Source of the DNA: Acrocarpospora macrocephala | GTDB taxonomy: Bacteria; Actinomycetota; Actinomycetes; Streptosporangiales; Streptosporangiaceae | Direction of reading: 5' to 3' | NCBI RefSeq assembly: GCF_009687865.1 | Contig: NZ_BLAE01000043.1 | Span: forward strand, 1-64,000 | Length of the DNA: 64,000 bases | Part shown: in pieces, positions 51,276 to 60,576 of the stretch | Numbering within the stretch: position 1 is the stretch's first letter | How the letters are laid out: each line of letters opens with the position of its first letter | Program-made: the position numbers and the translations under genes | The notes under the pieces: model-generated | What the model was told of the DNA's origin: nothing | Databases searched by the model: none | The model's input: the letters and a program-made list of their open reading frames with translations, nothing else

Positions 51276-53813
51276 GTGTCTATTTCGCAGCCTTCCACGG
51301 CGGCCAGGATTCCTGGGCGCATCCCGGAGGTCTGGGGCAAGGTCCCCCAGCAGAACAAGAACTTCACCGGCCGTGACGACCTCCTGGAGAAGCTGAGGAG
51401 CGGCGTCGTCTCCGATGATGTGACCGCTGTCGTCCCGCATGCCCTGCATGGCCTCGGCGGCGTCGGAAAGACCCAGGTGGCTATTGAGTACGCCTACCGC
51501 TATCGCCATGAATACGACCTGGTGTGGTGGATTCCCGCGGACCAGCCCATGCTGGTGCGTTCATCGCTGGCCGGCCTGGCGCCCCACCTCGACCTGCCCA
51601 CCGCCGCGATCGCCGGTATCGAGGATGCCTCGGCAGCCGTCCTGGACGCCCTAAAGCGGGGCAAACCCTACTCAAGATGGCTCTTGATCTTTGATAACGC
51701 GGACGAGCCCGAAGAGATCAACGAGATCATTCCTCGCGGTCCCGGCCATGTTCTCATCACTTCCCGTAACCACAGTTGGCAAGGCGTCGTGGACACCGTT
51801 CCCGTTGACGTCTTTACCCGGGAAGAAAGCATCGAGTTCCTGGTCAAAAGGGCACGTGCGGTGAGCACGGCCAAGGCGGCGGTGCTTGCCGAGGAACTCG
51901 GCGACCTTCCGTTGGCCCTGGAACAGGCCGGTGCGCTTCAGGCCGAAACTGGAATGTCGGTCGATGAGTATCTTCGTCTGCTGGCCGTCCACACCGCACA
52001 GCTTCTCGACATCAACAAACCCTCCGACTATCCGCTGTCGATGACGGCGGCCTGGTCGTTGTCGGTGGCACAACTGTCGGCCAAGCTCCCCGAGGCCGTC
52101 GATCTGCTGCGGTGTTCCGCCTTCTTCGGGCCTGAGCCGATTCCGCGCGACGTCTTCGGGCCGCCTTCGGAGAAGTTCCCGCCCTCGCTCAAGCTGGGCA
52201 GCCTGCTCGCGGATCCCATCCTGCTCAGCCGCGCCATCCGGGAACTCGGCCGCTACGCCCTGGCCAGAATCGACTCCGTGAGCCGCACCATCCAGGTGCA
52301 CCGGCTCGTCCAGGCGCTGTTGCGCCAGGAACTGCCGCCCGACGAGCAGGCCGCGTTCCGGCGGGAGGTCCACCTGCTCCTCGCCTCGGCGGCGCCGTAC
52401 GAGCCGGATGACAATGCCTCCTGGTCTCGCTACGCGGAACTCCTCGGCCACGTGACTCCAGCCGACGTCGCATCCAGCCAGGACCCTCTCGTCCGGAACT
52501 TCGCGCTCGACATCGTCCGCTACGTGTATTCCTCAGGCGACTTCGAGTCAGCTCGTGACCTGGTTCAGAATTTCATCTCGGTGTGGCGCGAGCAGAGTGG
52601 CGGGGACGATCCGGCCGTTCTCTCCGGGCAGCGCCATTTCGGCATCATCATCAGGGAGCTGGGTGACTTCCAGACCTCGTTCGAGCTCAATCAGGCCACC
52701 ATGGCGCGCATGCGTGAAGTGCTCGGCCCCGACGATGCCGAGACACTGCTGCTGACCAACAGTCACGGCGCCGACCTGAGGGCCCGGGGGGATTTCGCGG
52801 CGGCCCTGCAGCACGACCGCGATTCGCTGAGCCAGCACGAGGCGGCTTTCGGGCCGGATCATCGCCGCACGCTCCGCGCGATGAACAACCTCGCGCTTGA
52901 CTACCTCCTGCTGGGTGACTACTCCTCAGCCCAGGAGCTGCAGAAGAAGACCTACATGATGCAGAGTCGCGCGGGGTCGGGGTCCAGCAAGCAGAACGTG
53001 CTCTCCTCCTGGAACGGCCTGGCCCGTGTCGTCCGGCTGCGGGGTGAGTACTTCGAGGCGTGCGACGTCGGCGAGGAAGCCTACGAGTACGGCGTCCAGG
53101 AACTGGGCGCCGACCATCCGTGGACGCTGCGCACCGCCAAGGACCTGTCCATCGCCAAACGCAGGGCAGGACTGGTCGAGGAGGCGCTGGAGCTGGCTCA
53201 GCGCACCTATGAGCTCCAGGAGCGCATCTTCGGCAAGGAGCACCCCGACACGCTCGCCGCGGCGCTCTGCCTGGCCAACGCCCTGCGGACGAACAACCAG
53301 GTCGTCGAAGCGCTGCAAGTGCTGAGAGAGGCGGCCCAGCTCTTCCCTCGAATGTACGGCCAGGATCACCCGTTCAAATTCGGCTGCGACACCAACCTCG
53401 CCCTACTGCTGAGAGTCAACGGGGAAGCCGAAGAGGCCAGAGCGATCGACGAGCGCGCGCTGGCCGGCTTCGACCTGAAACTGGGGCGTGAGCATCACTA
53501 CTCGCTGACGTGCGCCATCAATCTCGCCAGCGACCTGGCGGCCGAAGGCGAGGCCGCGAACGCGACGAACCTCAACGAGAACACGCTGCAGCGCCTGAAC
53601 GAGGTGCTCGGAACCGACCATCCCCTCACTCTCGCCTGCGCCGTGAATCTCGTCCTCGATCTGGTGTCCGTCCATCGCGAAGACGAGGCGGACGCACTGC
53701 GCAGCAGCACAATGGCCAAATACGAACGGGTGCTCGGCCCTGACCACCCGGACACCCGGGTCGCCAGGGACGGCGGGCGCCTCGACTTCGACTTCGATCC
53801 TCCGGTTCTCTAA
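51276..53813 (+). CDS. fxsT: FxsT: NB-ARC ATPase with tetratricopeptide repeats
   Basis: An 845-aa STAND protein of the type that accompanies FxSxx-COOH peptides. The NB-ARC core has Walker A GLGGVGKT (59-66), Walker B WLLIFDNADEPEE (about 131) and VLITSRN; a winged-helix region follows. From about residue 400 there are ten or so TPR units of the kinesin light chain type (AFGPDHRRTLRAMNNLALDY, FGKEHPDTLAAALCLANALR). The N-terminus is short, so no TIR or other effector is fused. GTG start at 51276 with AAGG upstream. Divergent from fxsA; the stop overlaps the convergent HExxH gene by four bases. Probable sensor/switch partner of the modified peptide. Confidence 0.9.
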   Translation: MSISQPSTAARIPGRIPEVWGKVPQQNKNFTGRDDLLEKLRSGVVSDDVTAVVPHALHGLGGVGKTQVAIEYAYRYRHEYDLVWWIPADQPMLVRSSLAGLAPHLDLPTAAIAGIEDASAAVLDALKRGKPYSRWLLIFDNADEPEEINEIIPRGPGHVLITSRNHSWQGVVDTVPVDVFTREESIEFLVKRARAVSTAKAAVLAEELGDLPLALEQAGALQAETGMSVDEYLRLLAVHTAQLLDINKPSDYPLSMTAAWSLSVAQLSAKLPEAVDLLRCSAFFGPEPIPRDVFGPPSEKFPPSLKLGSLLADPILLSRAIRELGRYALARIDSVSRTIQVHRLVQALLRQELPPDEQAAFRREVHLLLASAAPYEPDDNASWSRYAELLGHVTPADVASSQDPLVRNFALDIVRYVYSSGDFESARDLVQNFISVWREQSGGDDPAVLSGQRHFGIIIRELGDFQTSFELNQATMARMREVLGPDDAETLLLTNSHGADLRARGDFAAALQHDRDSLSQHEAAFGPDHRRTLRAMNNLALDYLLLGDYSSAQELQKKTYMMQSRAGSGSSKQNVLSSWNGLARVVRLRGEYFEACDVGEEAYEYGVQELGADHPWTLRTAKDLSIAKRRAGLVEEALELAQRTYELQERIFGKEHPDTLAAALCLANALRTNNQVVEALQVLREAAQLFPRMYGQDHPFKFGCDTNLALLLRVNGEAEEARAIDERALAGFDLKLGREHHYSLTCAINLASDLAAEGEAANATNLNENTLQRLNEVLGTDHPLTLACAVNLVLDLVSVHREDEADALRSSTMAKYERVLGPDHPDTRVARDGGRLDFDFDPPVL

Positions 53814-55135
53814 TCGACGAGCCGGCGTTCTCCGTTGCGCTCCTGCCATCGAGTGCGATGACGTTTCGCGGCGGCCTCGGCCACCGCCCTGGCCTGATCG
53901 GGAATCGGCTCCCTGGCCAGGAGGCCGAGGCTGCCCTTCATGCCTTCGACGAAGCTGGTCCCGTCGCGGGTCAGCCGCCCGCTCCGGATCAGGGTGTCCG
54001 CCACCAGGCTGGCGGCGTCGCGCCAGCGGGCGAACTCGACATTCGCCTTCAGGGACTCCTCGCCTCGGGCCACTTCACGTTGCCGGCGCCAGAAATCAGC
54101 GACCCCAAGAAATGCGTACGAGCCTTGCAGAAGCCCGGACACGGGACGAGGATCCTCGCGCCAGGGCGCGTAATAGCGTGATCCGTCGTCCGGCTCGGTC
54201 AGCCGGACGATGTCGAGCAGCGCGGAGAGCTTGGCGTGCTGAGTTTCGTGGGCGAGCGTGACGGCCAGCGAAGTCGCGTCGGGGGGCGTCGACAACGCCA
54301 CGCTGCCGAAGGTCTCTCTTGACGACGAGCTGGACGTCCCCTGGGGCGGGGCGACCAGCGGGGTCAGGACGCTGATGGCTTCGCGCACCTCGTCGGCGAC
54401 GGTGGTGTGGTGGTTGACGAGGAGATCCCAGGCCTGGGTGAGCACGGTTCCCCAGCGATCGGTCTCCGGTCGCGACAGCCGCCCACCCAGATTGTCCAGA
54501 CCTGGCATGCGATGCGGGTCAAGGTCGTCAACGACGACGGTAAGGCCCATACCAGGCGATCCGGCAGCGAGTGTCCGGAGCCCGGACCACCCTGGCGCGT
54601 CCTCGCCCGTCCTGCTGGGGAGCCTGATGAAGCTGCCCGCCAGCTCCGCTTCCGCGCTGCCGTCCCGGCAGTGGAACGTCGCGACCCTGACTCCGCCAGG
54701 CACCAGGAGCTGTCCCAGCGAGGGAAGGGTGATGAGGCCATCGACCGCCGGCACATCCACGTCCACGCGCGCGCCCGCCCGGATCGCGGCCGCAGCCGCT
54801 AACGCGGCGAGCTGGCCAGGCGCGGCCGTGCTGTCGTGGGAGTCCAGCGCCTTGACCGTCTGACGCGCCCAGGCGCCCACGGCCGGATGGCACAGCACAC
54901 TCTTCACGGCGTCCGGATGGTCGATCTGAAGAGACGCGAGCAGGTCATACGCCCGCCGTGCGTCCGCGGCGGCGGGGTGATTCCTCGCCCGCGCCGTGTC
55001 CACCACGCCTCGCACGAGAATGATGTGCTTGCTGTGCTGACCGGCACTCAGCAACGCGACCGCCGCGGCCCCACCAGCGCCCGCGGCCAACTCGGAGAAC
55101 ACCTGTCCGGAGATCCGGTGCTCGGTGAGGGTCAT
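53810..55135 (-). CDS. HExxH-motif peptide-modification protein (RiPP tailoring)
   Basis: A 441-aa soluble protein with HETQH (296-300) in the context AVTLAHETQHAKLSALLDIV, the hallmark of the HExxH peptide-modification proteins found beside FxsB-type maturases. Members of this family have been described as iron/2-oxoglutarate peptide beta-hydroxylases rather than proteases; this is family knowledge and not shown here. A second metal ligand may be in the downstream HxxG-less helical region (GSYAFLGVADFWRRQREVAR). Its start overlaps the fxsB stop (ATGA), so the two tailoring enzymes are translationally coupled. The 3' end overlaps fxsT by four bases in the convergent orientation. Confidence 0.85.
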   Translation of the reverse strand: MTLTEHRISGQVFSELAAGAGGAAAVALLSAGQHSKHIILVRGVVDTARARNHPAAADARRAYDLLASLQIDHPDAVKSVLCHPAVGAWARQTVKALDSHDSTAAPGQLAALAAAAAIRAGARVDVDVPAVDGLITLPSLGQLLVPGGVRVATFHCRDGSAEAELAGSFIRLPSRTGEDAPGWSGLRTLAAGSPGMGLTVVVDDLDPHRMPGLDNLGGRLSRPETDRWGTVLTQAWDLLVNHHTTVADEVREAISVLTPLVAPPQGTSSSSSRETFGSVALSTPPDATSLAVTLAHETQHAKLSALLDIVRLTEPDDGSRYYAPWREDPRPVSGLLQGSYAFLGVADFWRRQREVARGEESLKANVEFARWRDAASLVADTLIRSGRLTRDGTSFVEGMKGSLGLLAREPIPDQARAVAEAAAKRHRTRWQERNGERRLVD

Positions 55136-56334
55136 GGCGATTCCTTCATTCGGGCCGACACGTCGGCTTGGACAACGTCTCTTATATAGCCAATGAGGCG
55201 CATTAAATCAGGACAAAACACCGATGGGTTTGCGAATCCGGCACCCTGCTGGTACCGGTGGGCATAAAGGCCGCCACCGCAGACCGTGCTCACCGCGCAG
55301 GCGAGACAGGTCGGAGCGAGCGCACGACGGCCAATCTGACGAGCGACATTCGAGGGAAGCGTCAGCAACGCGTCAAATTCATCGGAGTCAACATGGAATC
55401 CGGTCCTGGTGGCTCCCTCGAACGCGGATTTCAAGATATCGGACTGCTCGATTTCCCCATCGGTCTCGATGACCACCATGGCGGCGGGAGACAACCCGAT
55501 CTGCTCGCTCGCCGACCGCCCCCCGATCAGCAGGTGGATGATCTCGGCGAACAGCCGTACCCGGGTGACCTGCCGCGGCGCGCCGTACCAGCGGTCGAAG
55601 ACGGGAATGAGCCAGTCAGCGTACGGAGTGACCTCGGCATCCGCGACCCGGCCTGGAGGTGGCGCCGACCAGTTGCCGTGCGGCAGCAGGAAGTCAATGG
55701 CAGGCGGCGAGAACGCCAGTAACGCCTCATATGCCGTGACGGGGTCGTTTCTTAGATCGACCGTGGCGAGCAGGCCGCGGTAGAGGTGGCGGAAGCGTGG
55801 CTGGATCAGCAGGCCCAGGGCCCGGGCGACTGCCGCGTAGCTTCCCCTGCCGGCCGCCGTACGCCTGTTGCGGTCATGCATGGCCTCGTCGCCATCGAGG
55901 CTCACCCCTACTCCGACCTCCAGTTTGTCGAAGAGTTCGAGGTAGGGGACGTCGAGGAGGGTGGCGTTGGTCTGCAGGACGACTTCGACGCGGACCCTCC
56001 GGCCGACGGCCGCGCGAATGACGGTGACGGCTTCTTCGATCGTCTCGCGGCCCGCGAGCAGCGGTTCACCGCCGTGCAGGATGATCTCGATTTCGGTCAA
56101 TGCGTGGTGGTGGGCGTGCTCGGCGATCCTGAACGCGGCAGCCTTGATCGTTTCGCTGGCCATTCGCTTGGGACGCGAACGCCAGCTCTGATCTGCCATT
56201 TCGTACATGTAGCAGTACGAACAGGCGAGATCACACCGACTGTGGAGTTTTAGGATGAATTGGCGGAAAGGTGTTGGTTGCCATCCTTCCGAGAGCAATA
56301 CTCCGACGTCGAGTGTCGACGGCCACTCACCCAT
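55132..56334 (-). CDS. fxsB: FxsB: radical SAM/SPASM cyclophane-forming peptide maturase
   Basis: A 400-aa radical SAM enzyme. The 4Fe-4S site is Cys34-x3-Cys38-x2-Cys41 in SRCDLACSYCYMYEMADQSW, nearly identical to the FxsB consensus, with the SAM-binding region IILHGGEPLL. The C-terminal SPASM region has Cys343, Cys346, Cys352 and Cys374 (CLACAVSTVCGGG, then VFCPDL). Known homologues form a C-C bond between an aromatic ring and the beta-carbon two residues later; the Phe and Ser of the FQSAI terminus are the expected sites. The ATG at 56334 follows a GAGCGGGG stretch. It heads a two-gene unit with the HExxH protein, 143 bp downstream of sthA. Confidence 0.94.
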   Translation of the reverse strand: MGEWPSTLDVGVLLSEGWQPTPFRQFILKLHSRCDLACSYCYMYEMADQSWRSRPKRMASETIKAAAFRIAEHAHHHALTEIEIILHGGEPLLAGRETIEEAVTVIRAAVGRRVRVEVVLQTNATLLDVPYLELFDKLEVGVGVSLDGDEAMHDRNRRTAAGRGSYAAVARALGLLIQPRFRHLYRGLLATVDLRNDPVTAYEALLAFSPPAIDFLLPHGNWSAPPPGRVADAEVTPYADWLIPVFDRWYGAPRQVTRVRLFAEIIHLLIGGRSASEQIGLSPAAMVVIETDGEIEQSDILKSAFEGATRTGFHVDSDEFDALLTLPSNVARQIGRRALAPTCLACAVSTVCGGGLYAHRYQQGAGFANPSVFCPDLMRLIGYIRDVVQADVSARMKESP

Positions 56335-56365
56335 CCCCGCTCAGCCTCCACGTTGAGACCTTGAT

Positions 56366-56389
56366 ACTGCGCCCGCGTACAGGCGCAGT
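56366..56389. promoter_or_regulatory. Dyad upstream of fxsB
   Basis: ACTGCGCC (56366-56373) and GGCGCAGT (56382-56389) form a perfect 8-bp inverted repeat 32 bp upstream of the fxsB start. It may be an operator for the maturation unit or a terminator for sthA; there is no T-tract to decide. Confidence 0.4.
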
Positions 56390-56477
56390 CCAGTCTTACC
56401 GGATCATCAAGACCGGACGCAGCACAACAAGATAGAGAATCGACAGTGTTTTCCCGCCTCGGAAGACCACCGGCGTT

Positions 56478-57881
56478 CTAATCGGCGAAGCGGGCTACGC
56501 GGCGGAGTTTGTTCATGGCGTCGAGGGCGGCGACCTTGTAGGACTCGGCGAGGGTGGGGTAGTTGAAGACCGCGTCGACGAGGTAGTCGATGGTGCCGCC
56601 GCAGCCCATGACGGCCTGGCCGATGTGGATGAGTTCGGTGGCGCCGGTGCCGAAGACGTGGACGCCCAGGAGGGAGCGGTCCTCGGCGGAGACCAGGAGT
56701 TTGAGCATGCCGTACGTGTCGCCGATGATCTGGCCGCGGGCGAGTTCGCGGTAGCGGGAGATGCCGACCTCGAAGGGGATGCTGGCATCGGTGAGCTCGT
56801 CCTCGGTGCGGCCGACGAAGCTGATTTCGGGGATGGTGTAGATGCCGATCGGCTGGAGCAGGTTCATCGCGTTCACCGGCTCGTCGCAGGCGTGGTAGGC
56901 GGCCAGCCTGCCCTGCTCCATCGAGGTGGCGGCCAGGGCGGGGAAGCCGATGACGTCGCCGACGGCGTAGATGTGCTTGACGGAGGTGCGGTAGAACTCG
57001 TCGACGGTGATCCGGCCGCGCGGGTCGGCGGCTAAGCCGGCGGTCTGGAGGGCGAGGTTCTCGGTCATGCCCTGGCGGCCGGCCGAATACATGACGGTCG
57101 AGGCGGGGAGCTTCTTGCCGCTCTCCAGGATCGTCAGCGCGCCCCGCTCGCGGCGTTCCACGGCGGCCACCGTCTCGCCGAAGCGGAAGGTGACCGCGAG
57201 GTCGCGCAGGTGGTATTTGAGCGCCTCTATCACCTCAAGGTCACAGAACTCCAGCATGCGGTCGCGCCGTTCGACCACGGTGACCTTGGTGCCGAGGGCG
57301 GCGAACATGGAGGCGTACTCGATGCCGATCACGCCCGCGCCGACCACCACCATCGAGTCCGGCACGTGCTCCAGCTGCAGGATGCCGTCCGAGTCGATGA
57401 TCGTGTTGCCGTCGAACTCCACCGTGTCCGGGCGGGCCGGACGGGTGCCGGTGGCGATAATGATCTTGTCGGCGGTGACCTTCGTCTCCCGGTTGTGCTC
57501 GTCGATCACCGCGATCGTGTGCGGGTCCACGAAATGCCCTGATCCGGTGAGTACGGTGACGTGGTTGCGGGACAGCTGGTTACGAATCACCTCCACCTCG
57601 CGGCCGACCACGTGCTGGGTCCTGGCCGTGAGGTCGGCGACGGTGATCTCTTCTTTGACTCGGTAGTTGCGGCCGTACATCTCGCGCTGGGTGAGGCCGG
57701 TCAGGTAGAGCACGGCCTCGCGCATGGTTTTGGAGGGGATCGTGCCGGTGTTGATGCACACTCCCCCGATCATGTTCCGTCGTTCGACGATCGCCACCCG
57801 GCGTTCCAGCTTGGCCGCAGCGATCGCGGCCTTCTGCCCACCGGGCCCGGAACCGAGAACAAGCACATCAAAGTCGCTCAC
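56478..57881 (-). CDS. sthA: Soluble pyridine nucleotide transhydrogenase
   Basis: FAD-dependent Si-specific NAD(P)+ transhydrogenase, 467 aa, balancing NADPH and NADH. The N-terminal FAD motif is [14 protein letters not shown], and the disulfide region is degenerate ([13 protein letters not shown], only one Cys where lipoamide-type enzymes have two), as in SthA. The NAD-binding motif is [13 protein letters not shown], the second FAD motif [11 protein letters not shown], and the dimerisation domain ends [20 protein letters not shown]. The GTG at 57881 matches the family start [10 protein letters not shown]; the frame is open to 58010. It lies upstream of fxsB on the same strand, with a 143-bp gap. 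Confidence 0.93.
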   Translation of the reverse strand: MSDFDVLVLGSGPGGQKAAIAAAKLERRVAIVERRNMIGGVCINTGTIPSKTMREAVLYLTGLTQREMYGRNYRVKEEITVADLTARTQHVVGREVEVIRNQLSRNHVTVLTGSGHFVDPHTIAVIDEHNRETKVTADKIIIATGTRPARPDTVEFDGNTIIDSDGILQLEHVPDSMVVVGAGVIGIEYASMFAALGTKVTVVERRDRMLEFCDLEVIEALKYHLRDLAVTFRFGETVAAVERRERGALTILESGKKLPASTVMYSAGRQGMTENLALQTAGLAADPRGRITVDEFYRTSVKHIYAVGDVIGFPALAATSMEQGRLAAYHACDEPVNAMNLLQPIGIYTIPEISFVGRTEDELTDASIPFEVGISRYRELARGQIIGDTYGMLKLLVSAEDRSLLGVHVFGTGATELIHIGQAVMGCGGTIDYLVDAVFNYPTLAESYKVAALDAMNKLRRVARFAD

Positions 57882-58041
57882 ACCGCAAGTGTGAGCCGTG
57901 AGCGCAGTAGGGTGAAGACCCTGACCGCCCTTCACCTGACGAATGACGATGTGTGAGTCGGTAGCAACTTCGTTGGAAATATCCGGCGGGTGCAATCGAG
58001 GGACAAGCAATCGTCAAGCGCGTACCGGAAAGATCCCAGCT

Positions 58042-58389
58042 ATGTGGAGAGACACCCCTGAATACCTCGGCGAGCTGCTCATCTGGGAGATCGAGGACTA
58101 CCTCACCGCTCAGACCGCCCAGCCCGAGCGGGCTCGGGTGGCCTTCATCCGGCTGGCCGACGAGTGGGCGGCGGCTTCGATCGGGGCCGAACTGGAGACG
58201 GGCGGAAGCTTCTACGCGGCCGCCAAGCGCGCGGACTCGCTCGGGATGACGATCCCCGGCGACATGTTCGGCGTGGTCACCCGCGACGAACATCCAGAAA
58301 TCTTCAAAGCCGTCCCCGGCACGACGTTCCCTCCGATCCCCGACGGTGACGGATACGTCATCATTCGGTTGGTCGCCTTCGAGCCCTAG
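58042..58389 (+). CDS. Small hypothetical protein, 115 aa
   Basis: I do not recognise this protein. It is acidic and soluble, helical in the first 60 residues (EYLGELLIWEIEDYLTAQTA, RVAFIRLADEWAAASIGAEL) and beta-rich at the end (FPPIPDGDGYVIIRLVAF). I use the ATG at 58042 (MWRDTPEYLGEL); the frame extends upstream to 57943 without likely coding content. GGAAAG lies about 11 bases upstream. It is divergent from sthA and convergent with the monooxygenase gene. Confidence 0.6.
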   Translation: MWRDTPEYLGELLIWEIEDYLTAQTAQPERARVAFIRLADEWAAASIGAELETGGSFYAAAKRADSLGMTIPGDMFGVVTRDEHPEIFKAVPGTTFPPIPDGDGYVIIRLVAFEP

Positions 58390-58443
58390 AACCTCCCTCT
58401 GTCAGAACCACTTTGCGGACGGTCGAGGGGACCCGATTCGCAC

Positions 58444-59679
58444 TCATCCGACCTTCTGACGCGGCTCTGAGCGGAGCTCGGGAAGGATGAAGGCGTTTGA
58501 CGCCTCTCGGGTTGCCCGGCCCAGGATCCCCCCAAGCCCGAGACGTTTGAGGATCGGCAGCAACCGGAGGGTCCGATTGCGTTTGCGGAGCGCCTTCTTT
58601 GTGCGAGGAAGGATGGTCGAACGGCTGTGCAACGCGAGATTCTGGCTCTTGACCATGAAATCGCGACACTGCCGCTCGTATTCGGCGAACGCGGTCTTAT
58701 GGTCCCGTTCGCTGGCCAGCTCGGTGGCCAGCACATAGCTCCCGATAAGGGCCATGCTTGTGCCTTGTCCCGACAAGAAGGCAGGGGCGAAGCAGGAGTC
58801 GCCCACGAGGGCGACTCGTCCGCGTGTCCACTCGTCCATCCGGATCTGGCCGACGTTGTCGAAGTAGAGATCTTCGGTGCTCGGCAATCCCTTGAGGATC
58901 TCTGGAATCTTCCAGCCGTCGTCCGCGTAGGCGCGTGCGATCATCGCGCACTGGCCTTCGAAGTCCGCCTCCCTGACCGATCCATGGTCTTGTTGGGCGA
59001 AGGCCAGGAATGCCTGCGCCGGCCCCCCGGGAACTTGGGTGCCAAAGCCCGCGACCCTCCCGGGCACGTTGTAGACCGTTGGTGGCAAATCGTACGCCGG
59101 GTTACTGGGGAGTTCGAAGATCGCGACCGCGTAGCCGAGGTGAAGGCTGAACTGCTCCTCAGGACCGAACACCAAACGACGGGTGTTGGAGTGAATTCCA
59201 TCAGCCCCGATGACCACATCAAAGGTGCGTGGCGCGCCCCGGGTGAAAGTCACCTCAACACCGTCAGCACGCATGTCGAGAGATTCGATGGAGTCATTGA
59301 AGACGTACTCGACGTCATCCTTTGTGTGAGCGTAGAGAACGCTGGTGAGATCACCGCGCGCCATCTCGATGTCGTCAGGATTCACCTGACTCACGTAGTC
59401 GTCCGTGTTCAGCGACGCGACCTTCTTTCCAGACTTGTCGACGAAGGTTATCGTCCGGGCTTTCACGCGTGCGGCACTCAGCTCGGGGTAGATCCCCATG
59501 CGCTTGACGACATCGATTGCCGTGCCGCGGATGTCGATCTGGTATCCGCCGTGGCGCACTACTGCTGATCTCTCCACCACCGTGACCTCGAAGCCGTAGC
59601 GATTGAGCCAGTAGGCCGTCGCCGGTCCGGCGATGCTCGCACCGGAAATAAGGACTCGCCGCGGCATTGCGCCTGTCAT
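58444..59679 (-). CDS. FAD-dependent monooxygenase (PHBH/PheA-like)
   Basis: Class A flavin monooxygenase, 411 aa. The Rossmann motif is VLISGASIAGPATAYWL, the DG motif is VVIGADGIHSNTRR, and the second FAD motif is GRVALVGDSCFAPAFLSGQG with the following AxxL helix (ALIGSYVLATEL). Such enzymes hydroxylate aromatics, polyketides or tetracycline-like drugs; the substrate cannot be told. The ATG at 59679 follows AAGGAATGAAAG. It lies 46 bp downstream of the alpha/beta hydrolase gene on the same strand, so it may be the last gene of the transporter operon at the right edge. Confidence 0.9.
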   Translation of the reverse strand: MTGAMPRRVLISGASIAGPATAYWLNRYGFEVTVVERSAVVRHGGYQIDIRGTAIDVVKRMGIYPELSAARVKARTITFVDKSGKKVASLNTDDYVSQVNPDDIEMARGDLTSVLYAHTKDDVEYVFNDSIESLDMRADGVEVTFTRGAPRTFDVVIGADGIHSNTRRLVFGPEEQFSLHLGYAVAIFELPSNPAYDLPPTVYNVPGRVAGFGTQVPGGPAQAFLAFAQQDHGSVREADFEGQCAMIARAYADDGWKIPEILKGLPSTEDLYFDNVGQIRMDEWTRGRVALVGDSCFAPAFLSGQGTSMALIGSYVLATELASERDHKTAFAEYERQCRDFMVKSQNLALHSRSTILPRTKKALRKRNRTLRLLPILKRLGLGGILGRATREASNAFILPELRSEPRQKVG

Positions 59680-59725
59680 CTTTCATTCCTTGTGGTCGTC
59701 GTGGATGTGGCCTCTGTTGGGTCCG

Positions 59726-60544
59726 TCATTGGAGCGTGGGGTGTGTGTGGACGAACTCCCGCACGATTCCCGCGACGAGATGCGGGAACTCCGTCGCGAT
59801 TCCGTGGCGTCCGCCGTTGATGAGCTCGAGCCGCGCGTCGGGTATCCGCTTGGCCATCTCCTCGGCGGCGTCGGCTCGGATGAGCGGATCATCGGTGCCC
59901 TGGACCACGAGCGCCGGCATCTGGAGGCCGGCCAGCCGGTCGAGGCAGTCGTGCGCGGCGACCGCGTTGTTGCGGCGCGTGTTCTGCTCGTCCGAGCGTG
60001 GCGTGAGAACGCTGCGAGCCCGGTCGACGAGGGCTGGGTTCTCGGCTTGTCCTTGGGGCGAGATCAATACGTCGAGCATGAAGGCCCGGCGAGCGGCTGG
60101 CTCCAGCTCCAGCATCCGGTCCAGTGCGGGGCCCGTGAATGACCGGTTGGGGGTCGTCGCCACCAGAGCGACGCTCTGAATGCGCTCCGGATGGTCCAGT
60201 GCGGCATGCATGGCCACCATTCCCCCGAACGATGTGCCCAGCACGTGGGCCTTGTCGAGGCCAAGGGATTCGACCAGGCCGGCCAGATCCGCGCCTAGGT
60301 CGGCGATGGTGTAAGGCTCATCCGAGTTCACGGTGTCGCCCGTGTCACGTTGGTCGTAGGAAATCGCGCGGATGCCAGGACCGAGGAACGGCCGCAGGGC
60401 GTCGAACTGCCCGCGATCGCTTTCCCCACCGTGAACGAGGATCAGAGGCTCTCCCTCGCCCGAGTCGGTGTAGGCAACCGTCAAATCTCCGACGGGAATC
60501 CGACGTGGGGTCTCAACGGCCATGACATCTGGTGTGGGGTGCAT
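59726..60544 (-). CDS. Alpha/beta-fold hydrolase
   Basis: A 272-aa soluble hydrolase. The oxyanion motif is LILVHGGESD, the nucleophile elbow is GTSFGG, the acid is the Asp in VVQGTDDPLI and the base the His in NGGRHGI. The YDQRDTGDT segment resembles the proline iminopeptidase/aminoacrylate hydrolase-like branch. Two starts compete: the ATG at 60580, overlapping the ATPase stop (ATGA), and the ATG at 60544, which has GAAGGAG nine bases upstream; I use the second. The link with a peptide transporter may hint at a peptidase or amide hydrolase role, which is inference. Confidence 0.87.
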   Translation of the reverse strand: MHPTPDVMAVETPRRIPVGDLTVAYTDSGEGEPLILVHGGESDRGQFDALRPFLGPGIRAISYDQRDTGDTVNSDEPYTIADLGADLAGLVESLGLDKAHVLGTSFGGMVAMHAALDHPERIQSVALVATTPNRSFTGPALDRMLELEPAARRAFMLDVLISPQGQAENPALVDRARSVLTPRSDEQNTRRNNAVAAHDCLDRLAGLQMPALVVQGTDDPLIRADAAEEMAKRIPDARLELINGGRHGIATEFPHLVAGIVREFVHTHPTLQ

Positions 60545-60576
60545 TGCTGAAAGCTCCTTCGGGCGAACCGTGGCGG

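Noticed and set aside
55170..55215. TATATAGCC string shared with the fxsA end palindrome
   Set aside because: It encodes IGYIRD within fxsB and lacks the second palindrome arm; a chance match of nine bases.
56335..56477. Second FxsA precursor between sthA and fxsB
   Set aside because: No frame in either strand ends in F-x-S-x-x; only a dyad was found.
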